From the NCBI GenBank assembly GCA_015039465.1, contig MU130558.1, forward strand, positions 163,700-227,699: 64,000 nucleotides of DNA. Reading direction: 5' to 3'. The notes below the pieces were generated by a model that saw only the letters and a program-made list of their open reading frames with translations, searched no databases and had not been told where the DNA came from. The stretch's first letter is position 1; every line of letters starts with the position of its first letter. The DNA comes from Phlegmacium glaucopus. Lineage: Eukaryota > Basidiomycota > Agaricomycetes > Agaricales > Cortinariaceae. The translations under genes and the position numbers were made by a program. Shown here piece after piece: positions 9,937 to 21,936 of the stretch.

Positions 9937-12235
9937 ACGTTTCAGGCACTAGATGCCGTCTGAGGCCTCCACACGTGGATTACTAGGGTCGCGTAGAACA
10001 AGTATTGCCACTCAACCGATTTGTGTCGTGCTATCGTCTTTGGATAGACCTAGCCTATGATGTCATCGAAGGCACCTCTTCTCCTGGTAGCTCTAGACCT
10101 CTAAGAAGTCGTGGCCTTTATAAGTTGTAACATAAGAGGTGAATAGTGGTCTGTCCGGGTATAACCCGGGTATATAAGTTGTATAAGTTGTACTGTTACT
10201 TTGGGGTAAAGACGCACATAGAAAAGATCTTGATGAGCAAGACCTTTAGAAGAACTGGCCTGGGGTTGTGAAAACCTTGCTTCACGTCGGAACGAGAAAC
10301 CTGTTGGAAAGACATATTCTTCAGTGTAAACTTATGGACAGAAGGATTGCAGAAGTGGACTGTAAGGGAAGCACGATTGTCTTTACCGATGTCAACGACA
10401 TGAAGGTGGGAGATTCGAAAGGAAGCTAAGACGGGGCCTTTGCCGGTTTGGAAACCTGGTTCATCCTGGTTGGCTCCTACTCTATAACCTCAAGAACCTC
10501 TTTAGGTAGTTCCGGGACCCACTTGGACCTTTACATCGTTAAAAGTTCGTTCGGTACCTCCTCGAACCATAAGCGCGCCAGTTGTGGCTGCTGCGGAAAC
10601 GAGCACAGTTCTTATGTTACCTGCGCAAGCACTTACTCGTACCCCCGGTTAAAGGTCCATAGTAGGGTAAAGTTGTTCTTACCTTACCAGTATCTAGCCA
10701 CCCGATCACAAGGGTGATAAACGAGCAAGGATACATCACTACTTCGGTAAAGATCCTGACCTCACCGATATAGTGATGGAGTGCCCTAAAACGCTGCTGT
10801 TGACGATGCCTTATAGTTCCATGTGAAAACGGACAAAGACGACAGATGAGCCAGATCTGAGTACAAACACCTTAGGTCTAATATGTAACTATGAGGTTGT
10901 TCCGCTGTTGCAGTTTTGGTTTCTTCTGTACGTCAACGACCGTCGACTAGATTGCCTCAAGCGGCATACAGATATTGTGCACAAAGAAAGAAAGAGAAAA
11001 AAAGTACAGCACCATAGGAGAATATCTTTTTGTTCGGGCAGCCGTATGGGCAACTAAAGTTTCTGTTCAAAAACCTGAACTTTTCCTTCCACCTGCTGAA
11101 GGTCTGCTCTAAGTTACGCATAGAGCTACTTGTCTTTCAGGTCAACCTTGTCGTCCGGTGCCGTGACTGGCTACGGTAGTTGAGAGAGCACTGTCTCTAT
11201 TTACTCATACAGAAAGTTACTTTAATGAGAAGTACGACCCGCAAGTTCCTTAAAATGGTACATCAAACCTACTGTTCCATAAAGCGTATGTAATAACTAC
11301 AAATACTGACGGGATTATCACCGAAGATCTAGTTTCTACGTTGGTAGCCGCATCCTCAGCGTCCTTAAAAGCCCCACTCGCGGGATAAATAACTTGAACT
11401 ATTGTTACCTTTTATTACAAGGAACGTCGGACAGCCTTATCGGTAACGTCCATGTCGAGAACGCCACGAACGGTATTACGCGCGTTCACTCAGCCTTGTC
11501 GGCTTATTCTACGGATGTTCGCGAATGTGCTTGATCTCTTTGTTGTCCTTGAACTACGGTGCTCTCGACGTGACGTCGTTCAGCTTCGGGATGTTTGCCG
11601 CAACCCACTTTAATTCCGGGTTAAGCTACCGAATTAAGGTCTAAAATTCGAAGAGTCACTTTTGGAACCGAACAAGCGACTATGTACCTTGAGCCATTCT
11701 AGGTAGCGTAACGTCTTTTAGTAAAAAAAGGCAGAGCGACTAGTCACATGGAGTCAAGGTGTTGCTTCGACACTGTAAACGTCGACTTAAGCTTTTTCAT
11801 CTTTGTGGACGCTTAAACGGTCGCCATTCTCGATCATTTTAGCTGGTCGACAAAAACCAGATTGGTGCCTGATGTCTATATATTCCGATCTCAACGAAAC
11901 CGCGCCCGCCGGAGGCTGCGCGAGTGCGTCCCAGACTCTCTGATACGTCGCTCGTAAGTGAATACTATTTGCAACAACTCTAGCCTTTCCTTTAGCACTG
12001 ACCTATAAAGACTAACAATAGTATCAAGCACAGTAAACAGGTCTACACATATACAAGCTCAATTTAACATAAACCCGCAGTTCGGTCTAGGTAGAACTCA
12101 GACTTCTAGGATGTCGATCGTTGAGACGTCGGGTCTCTTGTGAGTCGTAATACTTAGTTGTCACGACCTTATGTACCGGTTTGGTTCGTAAGCCTCTACA
12201 TCCGGGTGTTTGTAACAACGCTGAGTAGCAACCCT
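9934..12235. other. Mirror-image (reversed, not complemented) copy of the 16.3-18.6 kb gene region
   Basis: Read backwards on the same strand, this segment matches 16330-18607 read forwards. For example the 60 bases 11881-11940 reversed are identical to 16623-16682, and 12092-12111 reversed equal 16451-16470. The position sum drifts only from about 28562 to 28541 across the segment, so the order is collinear with a few indels and a few percent substitutions. The reverse complement does not match. This explains why the 2.3 kb has almost no open frames although its source is a gene. The left limit is sharp at 9934, next to poly-A; the right limit is near 12235. The source was a diverged relative of 16.3-18.6 kb, not that copy itself. 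Confidence 0.9.
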
Positions 12236-13020
12236 ATCACATTAACATGAGCGCCAAACCCGGAGAAGCCAAAAGTTCCGGCATTAGATGCAGATCAACG
12301 GAACAGATCATAGATTCCGGGGTAAGCCCTAGGACCAATGCTAGGCCAATCCCAACCAACCCAATCCAATCTTTTCAGTGTTTGGCTTCACTGCCCAACA
12401 CCAGCCAATCAGTGTTCAGTACACTCCGTCTATCTTAATAGCATGTTCAGTAGTCGTTTTGGCCCCTAAAGGGTATCAAACAGTATCAGTACAGTGTGTT
12501 TTAATATCATCGGATATCAGTGCAGTGTGTTTCAATATCAGGAATATCATAAGATATCAGTGTAGTGATATTGATATCACTCAATATCAAAGCGAAGGCA
12601 ATTTTATTTCAAAGTCAGCGGAAGCGCCGACATTGGGGTCTGTCCGCCTCTACAAAATCTCTCGAAACTAACCGACGTCGTCTACAGAGCCCTAACAATC
12701 CAGTTAGAAAGGTTCCAGTCGATTGGGGGAGCACGAACGACCCTTCCATCCACCCACAACTGCATGTGCCTGGATCAGCTTTAAAATAAAAGTCATGGCG
12801 TTACAAGGGATATGCGGAAGTGAGTTCCCCATTGGTTCCCCAGATAGTATCGTAAGATATCTGTTTGACCTTTGATCCGATAGAACTCGGATCTGTGGTG
12901 CTGAAGTCAATGGCCCACTCAAACCAGTAGATTAGAGTCATTAGACAGACTAAGGCGAACTATATAGATGGCTCTGCTGAAGTCAAGCTAGAGCCGATTC
13001 CCGAAGTGAAATAAGCGTAG
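12236..13020. repeat. Forward-orientation flank homologous to 18.6-18.9 kb and 20.9 kb
   Basis: From 12592 on (GGCAATTTTATTTCAAAGTC) the sequence is a normal direct repeat of 18608-18880. Positions 12846-12930 also match 20915-20997 (CGTAAGATATC, GAACTCGGATCTG). 12236-12591 is unmatched in the window and contains repeated GATATCA words and a short frame from 12247. No gene is called. Confidence 0.7.
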
Positions 13021-14760
13021 TAATCAACACCCCAAAGTAAGAGCAGTGCAATAGTATGATTTCGCGTTTGACCTCGGTGAGCTCGTGAGGCAAACGTGAG
13101 CAAGTACAAATACAAGCACACTACATATATAATGGTTGTATGCTACGGAATAAACAATAGAGGTTGTGGAAAAATGAGTAACCGAATAAATGAAGATGAA
13201 CTTGAAGGGGGATGAATGTAATTTAAGAAACTTGTGGGTGAGGGCCATCGCTCCGCGTGGCATATACGAGTCCCTTCAAATGAAATTATACTGGTATTCT
13301 TATAGTGTCTTCGTGAGCAGGGAAAACAGTGAGTAAATTGTTTTCGCGCGGCAAACAAGGCCATCACCATCAACACATGCAATCACGGAAGTTACCGGCA
13401 AGTCTTGCGTTACCTTTGAAGGCTCCATCCGCTTATAAGAACGAGCCCCTAAAGGGGACTCGTAATGTACCTGAAGACAGCGGTAGCTCGCACAAGCTCC
13501 GGGAATTCCAACAACCAAAGCAGAACAGACAGGTGGCAATCAAATGTCACCGTTACCTTGCGATTGTCTGGTTTCTATTGTCGGGCCTGGCAATCCTACT
13601 TCTCCAACATGGCAACATCTGCAGTTTTTCGGACATACACAGTCAACCAATTTGGTTATCCTATTTTTTTACATTGCCGCGAACGCTCAGGGTAAAGAAA
13701 CTCATTTTTATTCAGGAATATCGAACCAAGTGTACGGCGGCGAAGAAAAATGCCAGGAGTTGGCTTGAAATGCCCCTGGAATACCATCACTGCTTTAAAT
13801 CCTCTTATCATTATTTCGGTTTATACGCACTTTGTGCGGTTGGACCTGGTGGGACGGCGTGGAGATTGCGAAGATGTTTTTAGAGGACAGTGTACATTAG
13901 TCAACTCGGATTAGATATATTCCCTCAGATTCACCCAGATGCGCAGATATCCTGAATAATAAATACCCCGGAACTGGTCAGTGCTTCCATTCAAATATTC
14001 AACCCCAGCGAAAATCAACTCTGCTCTCAGCCGCAAATAACGGAGATCAGCGGCGATCCTCAAAGTCGTCGGTCTTTTGTCCATCCTGCTGGTTTCTTTC
14101 CGCAAGGATCTGTATTTTCTGGCAAGAAAATGACTGATGCAACATGAATGAGGGAAATTTCTGCATATTTCTCTGTTCTCAGCTGGATTTCTCAGTTGTT
14201 GTCTGCCAATTGTCTGTATGTAGCAAATTTGTATTGCTTCATTGAATCCATGAATATCTGCGATTCTCCCATCCCTGAAGCCATTAATCCCACAGACCGG
14301 CAACTATATCGACTCAGCGCTCGGACCCGTCTTTCGTGATTGATAGCTGCTAATAGAAGTGTGGTAGAGAAGCGAACGTGGCTATTCATTCGGTAATCAA
14401 CCTAGAATCGACTTACCGATGGCATCGAAGGGACGCATATGTGTGCCGTTATGAGAATATTAAGAAATTTAAACAGTCATGATGATTCTAATTTAGCACG
14501 CCTGCTATGTTGATGATTGTTGGATGACGCCCATGGATTCCCGGTACATCCACTAGGGGCCGCAGGATGAGCAGAGCTATGTGTAGCATTCCTGGGAGAC
14601 GGGATGAGGAGAAGGTGAGGGAATAAAGGAAGGGAAATGGGGACGGTTTTGTGATATCCGACATACATAATTATTAATTACTCCCAGAGTCCTGCCAAAG
14701 TTGAGTCGATTTTGAACAGAATTGTCGAAGCAGAACGCAGATAGGGGCCGAATTTGTCCT
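13021..14760. other. Unassigned region with open frames but no recognised gene
   Basis: Open frames at 13329-13883 (plus, 184 codons) and 13911-14303 (minus, 130 codons) show no motif I know. Possible splice signals exist on the minus strand, so a poorly conserved spliced gene could be hidden here. Confidence 0.3.
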
Positions 14761-14761
14761 A

Positions 14762-15987
14762 TTTACTTCTCACTGTAAGATGAATATTACTTCTGGCGTT
14801 TTTCGACACGCTATTCCGGACACACAAGACAACCCATAAGTGCGCTAATTGCAAGGCCACGGAGCGGAAAGAAATCGATGAGGAAGCGAGACCCCGTACA
14901 TAACGTACCAAATTATTTTGGTGCCGATTACCCTCGAGTAGATATTGTGAGTCTGACACAAGGTAACCTGCGAAAGACGCAACGCATAATTATAGCCTAT
15001 CACGCTCAGTAAAAACGAGACGTCAGGTAAAGTCACAGTAAAGTCACAGTAAAGTCACGTAAAGTCATAGTTTGTGACTTTACCAAGACTTTACTAGACC
15101 AATACTAGACTAAATTGCAAAATTTTTGACTACCACATGACTATGAAATTGATGAACACAAGGTCGACTAGTCATATGTTTTTAAAATGGCTCTAATTGG
15201 AATTTTGGGTCTCAAGACAGTCAGATTCTGGTCTCAAATTAAAACCAGTTTAGTCAGCATTGGGCACTTGCTATTGAGCTAAGTTGTAGTTACTATTACT
15301 TACTGTTAGTACCTTTGGTGACATTAGCAATGATTGATGCATCAATGACTAATGGTTTCGCACCAACTTTTGATTGATCTTGATGAACAGTGAACCCCAG
15401 TGAAAACCGGTTCTGAGCTGAGTGAGAAAAATCTGAGCTGAGTGAGAGAAATCTAAGTTGAGTAAGAGAAATGAGACTAAACGAGTATGTTCAATTTTAG
15501 TAGTCATGTAAGCGTCAAAAATTTTGTCATTTAGTCAGGTACGTGACTTTTGCTTGACTTTTGCCCATCTTTCATGTGACTATTACATGACTTACGTGAC
15601 TTCTCGTTTTTACTGAGTATCACGATTCACGTAATGAGCCTGGCATCCGTTGAACTTAAAACGTGCCTTGGCCACCTCGGCTTTCGCCCACATATTACCA
15701 GTTTCTAATCTCTCACGTACTCTTGACGTCTTGCAGCCCAAGCCTTCGTCAACCTCTTCCTTCAACCGCCAAGCGCCGTTTTCAAGACGTCTGACAGGTA
15801 GAATCGTTGGCACTTTGGAGGAAACTGCGACAGAGATAGCTGGAAGAGTCGTCCTAACCAATGGGATATTCATAGGGAGATTTGTCAACACCGTTCTCTT
15901 CCTCTCGACGACGCGAGTGTTACTTTCAGTCACAAGAGATTGCTGTAAGTGTGACATACCAACTTCGACTAAATCGCTCATCGTCAA
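14762..15987 (-). CDS. Hypothetical spliced gene interrupted by a MITE
   Basis: On the minus strand a frame starts at an ATG at 15987 (MTMSDLVEVGMSHLQQS) and is open for about 120 codons to ~15630. It then meets a possible donor (GTGAATCG) just before the MITE at 15005-15617. On the far side, TCTTTCGCAG near 14970 is a good acceptor, and an open frame containing SDSQYLLEGNRHQNN continues to a stop near 14759. Without the MITE the intron would be only ~43 nt. The phase does not join cleanly in the frame with the best downstream exon, so the model is tentative. No family is recognised. Confidence 0.25.
15005..15617. mobile_element. 613-bp MITE with perfect termini and 7-bp target duplication
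   Basis: The ends are CTCAGTAAAAACGAG and its exact complement CTCGTTTTTACTGAG. TATCACG is duplicated at 14998-15004 and 15618-15624. Subterminal sequence on both sides is made of repeated AAAGTCAC / GTGACTTT words, a common feature of hAT-type elements, which normally give 8-bp duplications. No frame inside. Confidence 0.85.
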
Positions 15988-15999
15988 GTCACCGAGGTT

Positions 16000-16596
16000 G
16001 CTAGGATGTCCTGTAGCAAAATCCCCCAGCTCCCGTGCTTAATTTCCATGTAACGTCTCCGAATCCAACACGTTATGGACCTAGAATTGGGAATATCGTC
16101 CTTAAGCGTTCAGAAGATAGTCATCTCCAGATCCCAACTCTCAATCTTCTAACAACGACATCGCAAGGAGCGTCATATCAACATAGACAGAATTTGAAGA
16201 ACATCGTGGCTCCAACTTGTTCGACCCGGAAGTAGAGAGTCCAACCAGAAATATGAGTTTAAACCGCAAGTTGGCTGTTGAGGAGGCTTATGTAAATCCA
16301 ACATCAGGAGGACGTAACAACGGAAACCAGCACGATGGGTCGCAACAATGTTCGCGGGCCTACATCTCCGAACGCTTGGTTTGGCCATGTATTCCAGCAC
16401 TGTTGATTCATAATGCTGAGTGTTCTCTGCGCTGCAGAGTTGCTAGCTGTAGGATCTTCAGACTCAAGATGAATCTGGCTTGACACCCGAATACAATTTG
16501 ACTCGAACATATACACAGCTGGATAAATGACACGAACTGTGATAACAATCAGAAATATCCAGTCACGATTTCCCTTTCCGATCTCAACAACGTTTA
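16000..16596. other. Intergenic region with a scrap of RAD7 exon 1
   Basis: Positions 16336-16365 (plus) nearly match the first codons of the RAD7 gene at 24169 (minus), sharing CGCAACAATGTTCGCGGGCC. The match ends within about 30 bases. No complete gene is seen. The same scrap is present, reversed, in the mirror segment near 12200. Confidence 0.5.
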
Positions 16597-18182
16597 TCAT
16601 AAGTGAATGCTCGCTGCATAGTCTCTCAGACCCTGCGTGAGCGCGTCGGAGGCCGCCCGCGCCAAAGCAACTCTAGCCTTATATATCTGTAGTCTGTGGT
16701 TAGACCAAAAACAGCTGGTCGATTTTACTGGCTCTTACCGCTGGCAAATTCGCAGGTGTTTCTACTTTTTCGAATTCAACTGCAAATGTCACAGCTTCGT
16801 TGTGGAACTGAGTTACACTGATCAGCGAGACGGAAAAAAATGATTTTCTGCAATGCGATGGATCTTACCGAGTTCCATGTATCAGCGAACAAGCCAAGGT
16901 TTTCACTGAGAAGCAGGAAATCTGGAACTAGGCCAGCGAATTGGGCCTTAATTTCACCCAACGCCGTTTGCAGGGCTTCCACATTCTGCAGTTCAATTTT
17001 CTTGCCATCCAGTTCCCGTTGTTTCTCTAGTTCGTGTAAGTCCTTGTAGGCATTTAATTCGTCTGTTCCGACTCACTTCCGCGCAGTACCGCAAGTACCG
17101 CAAGAGCTGTACCTGCAAGGGATGCTCCGATAATCTGCAAGGAACCAACCATTACTTTCCATTGTTATCAAAGTTCAATAAATAGGGCGCTCACCCCGAA
17201 AAATGATGCGATTTCTAGACCCAAGGTTGCATCCTTGATCTAGAAGCCACTATTAGGGCAGTCATAAAGATCAATAGTGCATGCGAAATACCCGTCCATC
17301 CAAACTACATGGTAAAATTCCTTGAATCTCCAGCATGAAGAGTAATTTCATTGAAAGACATACCCATCTAGATCTGTCTGGAGACTGGTGATGGCGTCGG
17401 TCAGTATCGTGGCCTGCTGTCCCAACTCGACGTTCTGTTCATCGAGATACGCATTGAATCTCGTCTGGAAGTCGTCCACCTTCCTTTTCAAGTCCAAAAA
17501 CTTGTCTTTGAAATCAATGGGTATGCCGACGGGCTTGTTTTTCTAGAAGAGAGATATCACGACATGGAGAAAAAGAAAGAAAGAAACACGTGTTATAGAC
17601 ATACAGCGAACTCCGTTAGATCAGCGGCCAGCAAGTCCATGTCTGCTTTGGTTTTGACGTTGTCGCCCTGTTGGAGTATTGTTGTATAATCTGGAATTCC
17701 ACAAACATAAGTCTAGACCGAGTAGACAGCAGAAACAGGTAAAAGTGTACCTTGATATTCCGCAGCAGTTGTCGTCGCAAAATCCCGTGAGGTAGTGATA
17801 TAGCCACTCCAGTCCTAGAGATGGCTTCATCACTAGGAACGAGAAAAAAATGGCAACACCAGCGCACCGATTTATAACCATTCCATTCTTGTTGAAATGG
17901 GATGATACCTGGAAATTGGCCCCCATGCTCATTAACAAACGCGTCCATTGTATTCTTGACACGAGCAAAGGCGTCGTCGGTGTTGACCGCGCGAATACCA
18001 AGCTCCTCCATGGCTTGCTTGAAAATTGCTACATTTCCAGGTTCACCCAGGGCCTTGATGGATTTCTCCAAGAACTCCAATATCTCATCCTCGGTTGGTC
18101 CTACTTGGTCCAAAGGTTTGGCCGTTTCCGGGGCAGAATCGAAGGAAAGCTTAGAGGGTGGAAGTACAGCAACTGTAGCCAT
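16597..18182 (-). CDS. Helix-rich protein with a short hydrophobic segment; paralogue of 19449-20321
   Basis: The start is the ATG at 18182 (MATVAVLPPSKLSFD); the stop is at 16597-16599 after YAASIHL. Several GT-AG introns of about 50-90 nt split it. Exon blocks seen in order include LEFLEKSIKALGEPGNV, DAFARVKNTMDAFVNEHGG, a coiled-coil-like DFKDKFLDLKRKVDDFQTRF, ATLGLEIASFF, a hydrophobic segment IIGASLAGTALAVLAVL, and helical LGEIKAQFAGLVPDFLLLSE, then AASDALTQGLRDYAASIHL. Long helices around one hydrophobic hairpin-like segment resemble alpha-helical pore-forming or membrane-remodelling proteins, but this is an analogy of layout, not a family identification. The end (LRDYAASIHL) parallels that of the next gene (LNDYAGHIHN), so the two are paralogues. 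I see no signal peptide. Exact exon borders were not all resolved. Confidence 0.6.
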
Positions 18183-19448
18183 TTCTGTTAGCACGAAGGG
18201 AATGTCAGGTGAAGACGTTAGGAAGACAGGTATTCAAATGTGACTTATACAGAACATTTGTCCAAAGAGCAAGGCTGCACTTCGTTCCAAAAGTGTTGGG
18301 GGTCCGGTCAAAAAGATTTCAGGAACGAGTAGCTATAGAAAAAATGCTCGCAGGATGGGGTTTCATTGCCATGTTGAATATGTTGAATATATGGGCCTGT
18401 CTGATCAATGTCTGATGATAAGTGAGAATACAATGTCGAATATTTCTGGTGCTGTAGAATCTCCAGATCTTGAGGGTCCTCCTCTCCAAGCTACCGTAGT
18501 ATCCAGATAGGTTTCTGCTATCGTGCTGCGTTTAGCCAAGTCACCGTTATGAACAAGATGTGCTGGGATATCTCCGGAGTCTGCCGTAGATCTCGGGCTT
18601 TGCACTGCGGAAAGCAATTTTATTTCAAAGTCAGCTGGGTCTGTCCGCCATCTTCCATTCTACCAAATCTCTCGAAACTAACAGACGTCGTCTACAGAGC
18701 CTAAGAATCAAGTTAGAAAGCTTCTAGTCGATTGGGGGAGCACGAACGACTCCCCCATTCACCCACCACTGCATGTGCCTGTAGCAACTTTAAGATAAAA
18801 GTCATGGCGTTACAAGGGATTATGCGGAAGTGAGCTGCCAATAGTATCATGGGATATCTATTTGAAAGTTTATCCAACAGCTGCTTTTCATCTATTTACG
18901 CATACTAATATTACTAAGGACCTTGAATCAACCGTTGTCGAACTATCAGCACAAATCACGGCATATTTTCCCTTCCGACATTGAGCGTTCTCGGAATATC
19001 TTACTTTTAGAAAGAGCCATAGGCGTATCAGGGGTCGGTGAGGAATTTGAATGGCTCAATGTTCAACGTTCAACCTTAGATTAGGCTTGTATGCTGATTC
19101 CTGAAAGCACAAGGTTCCTTATTGACGATGCTGGCATATTGGGAGGACGAGGATCCAACTAAGTGTCTATGCTCGATGCTGCCTTGAACCTTAAATCGTG
19201 TACAAAATGTTGAAACCCCATGGGAAATTTGAGAGAGACCCGCTGAAACCAAAATCTGAAGTTAGTTTCCTGCCAAAACTCTCAATCACGAGATATCAAA
19301 TTTGTTAACGTTCATGCAACATCCATGGGTTGTCCGAAAATACGTAGGCGTAGAACATTAAGTGTTATCCATTCCGCAGTCAACATAAGACTTTGTGTTG
19401 TTAAATTGGTCATTGTACATGGTAGTAGATATTCTTCTCAAATGATCA
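18183..19448. other. Intergenic region, partly repeated at 12.6 kb
   Basis: 18608-18880 is a direct repeat of 12592-12860. The stretch from the start codon of the gene at 18182 up to 18607 is included, reversed, in the mirror segment at 9934-10360. The rest to 19448 shows no gene. Confidence 0.5.
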
Positions 19449-20321
19449 TCAGTTGTGAATGTGGCCCGCGTAGTCGTTCAATGCTTGTTGTACGTTTGCG
19501 CAGCCTTTTTTGACAGGCTTGAGCTCGGCGGTCAGTTCCTGCATTAAATCAATGTTACCATAGACTACTAGATCCTGTAAGGAAATTTCATCACCTTGAT
19601 GGTTTTCTTGATGTCGGTAGCTTTCCCAAGTACATCTATGATATGATTCGTCTCGTCAACTTTCTATAAGTGTCGCGTCAGCAAAAGAATTAACAAGTCG
19701 AATTAAAAAATTCATGGCGCACAAGGGTCCAGACACTATTGAACTCGTTGGTTACACCCTGGAAGCCATCTAGCGACGTAGCATCCAAGGGATTCTTGTT
19801 CTACTTATCGATGAAAATTAAACTGTGAAAGACTCAGAAAGAGGCATTAAGATCAAACCGTTAGGATGTCCTGCAGAGCTCCAACAGCCTCTTGGAGCTG
19901 TTCTTGAGTCACAATCGGTTCGACAACTGCCTCAAGTATCAGGACAAAATCTGCATATACCAGAAAACTTATAAGGTGATATATGCGAAAATGCGAAAAT
20001 CACATACCCCCAAATTCGGCTGAGATTTTTGTAGCTACATCGCGGGCGGCGTTGTTGTCTTTGCGGAGATTCTAAGGCAAAAGAGTTTCATGACTAGTTG
20101 CGGGATGGCGCGTAGAATAAAATTACATCTGAGAATCCCTCGAAAAATGCTGGGATCTTGCTAAGGATGTCGAAGTCTGATTGGTATTTCTTGGCGACTT
20201 CAACTGCCTGCTGGTTGGCTTTGTCGACACCCTCTTCAATATCGACAGACTTGGTAGCAAGACTATTCAAGTCGTCGACGATTTTCTGCACAGCAATAGG
20301 GTCAGCAAGGGGGGATGCCAT
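19449..20321 (-). CDS. Helix-rich protein, paralogue of 16597-18182
   Basis: The start is ATG at 20321 (MASPLADPIAVQKIVDD); the stop is 19449-19451 after LNDYAGHIHN. Six exons fit with GT-AG introns and kept frame: 20127-20321, 20008-20071, 19859-19950, about 19732-19800, about 19592-19663 and 19449 to about 19538. Blocks include DFDILSKIPAFFEGFSD, NNAARDVATKISAEFG, EQLQEAVGALQDIL, LDGFQGVTNEFNS and a C-terminus shared with the neighbouring gene. About 200 residues, mostly amphipathic helix, with no obvious membrane segment. Same strand as its paralogue, with ~1.3 kb between them, so a local tandem family. Function unknown. Confidence 0.6.
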
Positions 20322-21500
20322 AGTCAAAATCAAGAAGCTGAATGTCGCAAGTCTGAGGAATGTATAGCAATATATACGAGTTACGGCGCACGTGGTAAAG
20401 TGCAAGATAGTTGGATGGTTTGGGTAGACCAGCGTTCCAATTCCATCCAAGATCCTCAAGGGAAAACGCCGTTATGGACATGATAAGATGTGATTGTAAA
20501 TTTCGACGCTTCTACTACCTTTTTCCATTCTTTCTGTCACTTGGTTATCAATCTACTATAAAAATTTCCAGATGGATTCTATATTTACGGTCTACTGGTG
20601 AGGTACTCCTGTGGAAAAGAGGATCCTCGAGGTCCAGACTTCGGGGATTCTGCAAAACCGACTGCTCGGGACCTTCACATATATATTATATGTATTCTAT
20701 ACAGTTCTATACAGTCGCTGACAAGCAAACTCATTTTTATCTGGCTTCAGATCTCAGGATCCGCAATGAGCATGCGCTCGTACCTCGCGCATGCTCATTA
20801 TCTGATAAGAATTAAAATATTAAGGCATCACCCTATTCGGGTTTGATACATCATAGATACAAACACGAATAAACTTGAACCCATCTCAGGGTCGGATTCT
20901 GACATGGCACCCCTGAGAGTGTCGTAAGATATCCGTTCGACCTTTGATCTGACAGAACTCGGATCTGCCGTGCTGAAGGCAATAGTTCACTCAAATCAGG
21001 TTGGAAGAATCGGATGTGTCGACGATCTACAGGGTTCAAGTTGATTTGTCTCCTCGTCCTTTCCGCTGCCCACATCCTCTTCCACTGAGTTTTGCTCATG
21101 GCAGCCTATATGAAACGATAGTTGTTACCTTGATTGTTGTTTTCCTGATATCGTTTGTCGGCTCTTCTGGTTCTCAATATTATATAATCTACCCGAGCTC
21201 GAGTAGACCGGTAACCGAATAATGAGATGTCCTTGCTAAAAAAGAGCATCCGTTGATTTCCAGGGTGTCAGCTGTAACTTCCTGTATGATTATGTGTCCG
21301 ACACTGACTGGGTTGGTTTAACCGAAAATGTGCATGCTGGCCAAAGTATGGGGTAGGAAGTCAGAATCATCTCCTACCCATCAAGGTTCGCGAGATTGTG
21401 TGTGCAAGCTTCATATGAAGGAAGGGTATAGCAGCAGCTGGTCTTCTTTGATTGTTTGAACGTCCTGTAACGTAAACTATTCTCTTTGAGCCGTTTGCTA
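20322..21500. other. Intergenic region
   Basis: No gene is recognised. 20915-20997 repeats 12846-12930. Near 20695-20720 the word ATACAGT recurs. Confidence 0.4.
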
Positions 21501-21508
21501 TATCCCAG

Positions 21509-21787
21509 TCATCGAAAGATCTCGGCAACGACGCTTGGAGCGTCGCGCCAAGATGGCGGTTCCTTTAAAGTAGACTGGGATTGCCCAGGGGACATCGGGT
21601 TTAGATGGGTTCGGATTGGACTGGAAAGGTCTTTGAGAGTATGCCGACAATGATCCTGTTCCCTAACTGAGAAAAATCTTGATTTATAAACATGGGAGAC
21701 GCGTCGTCTCTCAACGTCTCTGATGCCCACAAGTTCTGAGTCGGCCTCGTCTCGGCGTTCCGCGTTTTTCAGAGAGGTATCTGACAT
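21509..21787 (-). CDS. Hypothetical protein fragment
   Basis: A 92-codon frame begins MSDTSLKNAERRDEADSELV and is charged and hydrophilic. It starts 150 bp past the RAD7 stop on the same strand. It may be the first exon of a small gene, or chance. No motif is recognised. Confidence 0.25.
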   Translation of the reverse strand: MSDTSLKNAERRDEADSELVGIRDVERRRVSHVYKSRFFSVREQDHCRHTLKDLSSPIRTHLNPMSPGQSQSTLKEPPSWRDAPSVVAEIFR

Positions 21788-21936
21788 AAAGGGTGGATGT
21801 GAAAAGATGGTATCCGAAAGAAATGTACCCGAGTCTGGGAACGCGCCGTTTATACATCACGTGACGTGACGTACAAATAATAAAATCTTCATAAATTTTT
21901 AATTAAAATACATGTGGATTCAGCGAACAGCTAATT

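Noticed and set aside
12236..12591. Possibility that the mirror segment extends to 12591 as a simple in-place reversal
   Set aside because: Reversed 12236-12591 does not match the sequence left of 16330, and it reads normally forwards (for example CTTTTCAG), so the mirror ends near 12235.
13329..13883. 184-codon plus-strand frame
   Set aside because: No motif, irregular composition, and overlapping frames on both strands; not enough to call a gene.
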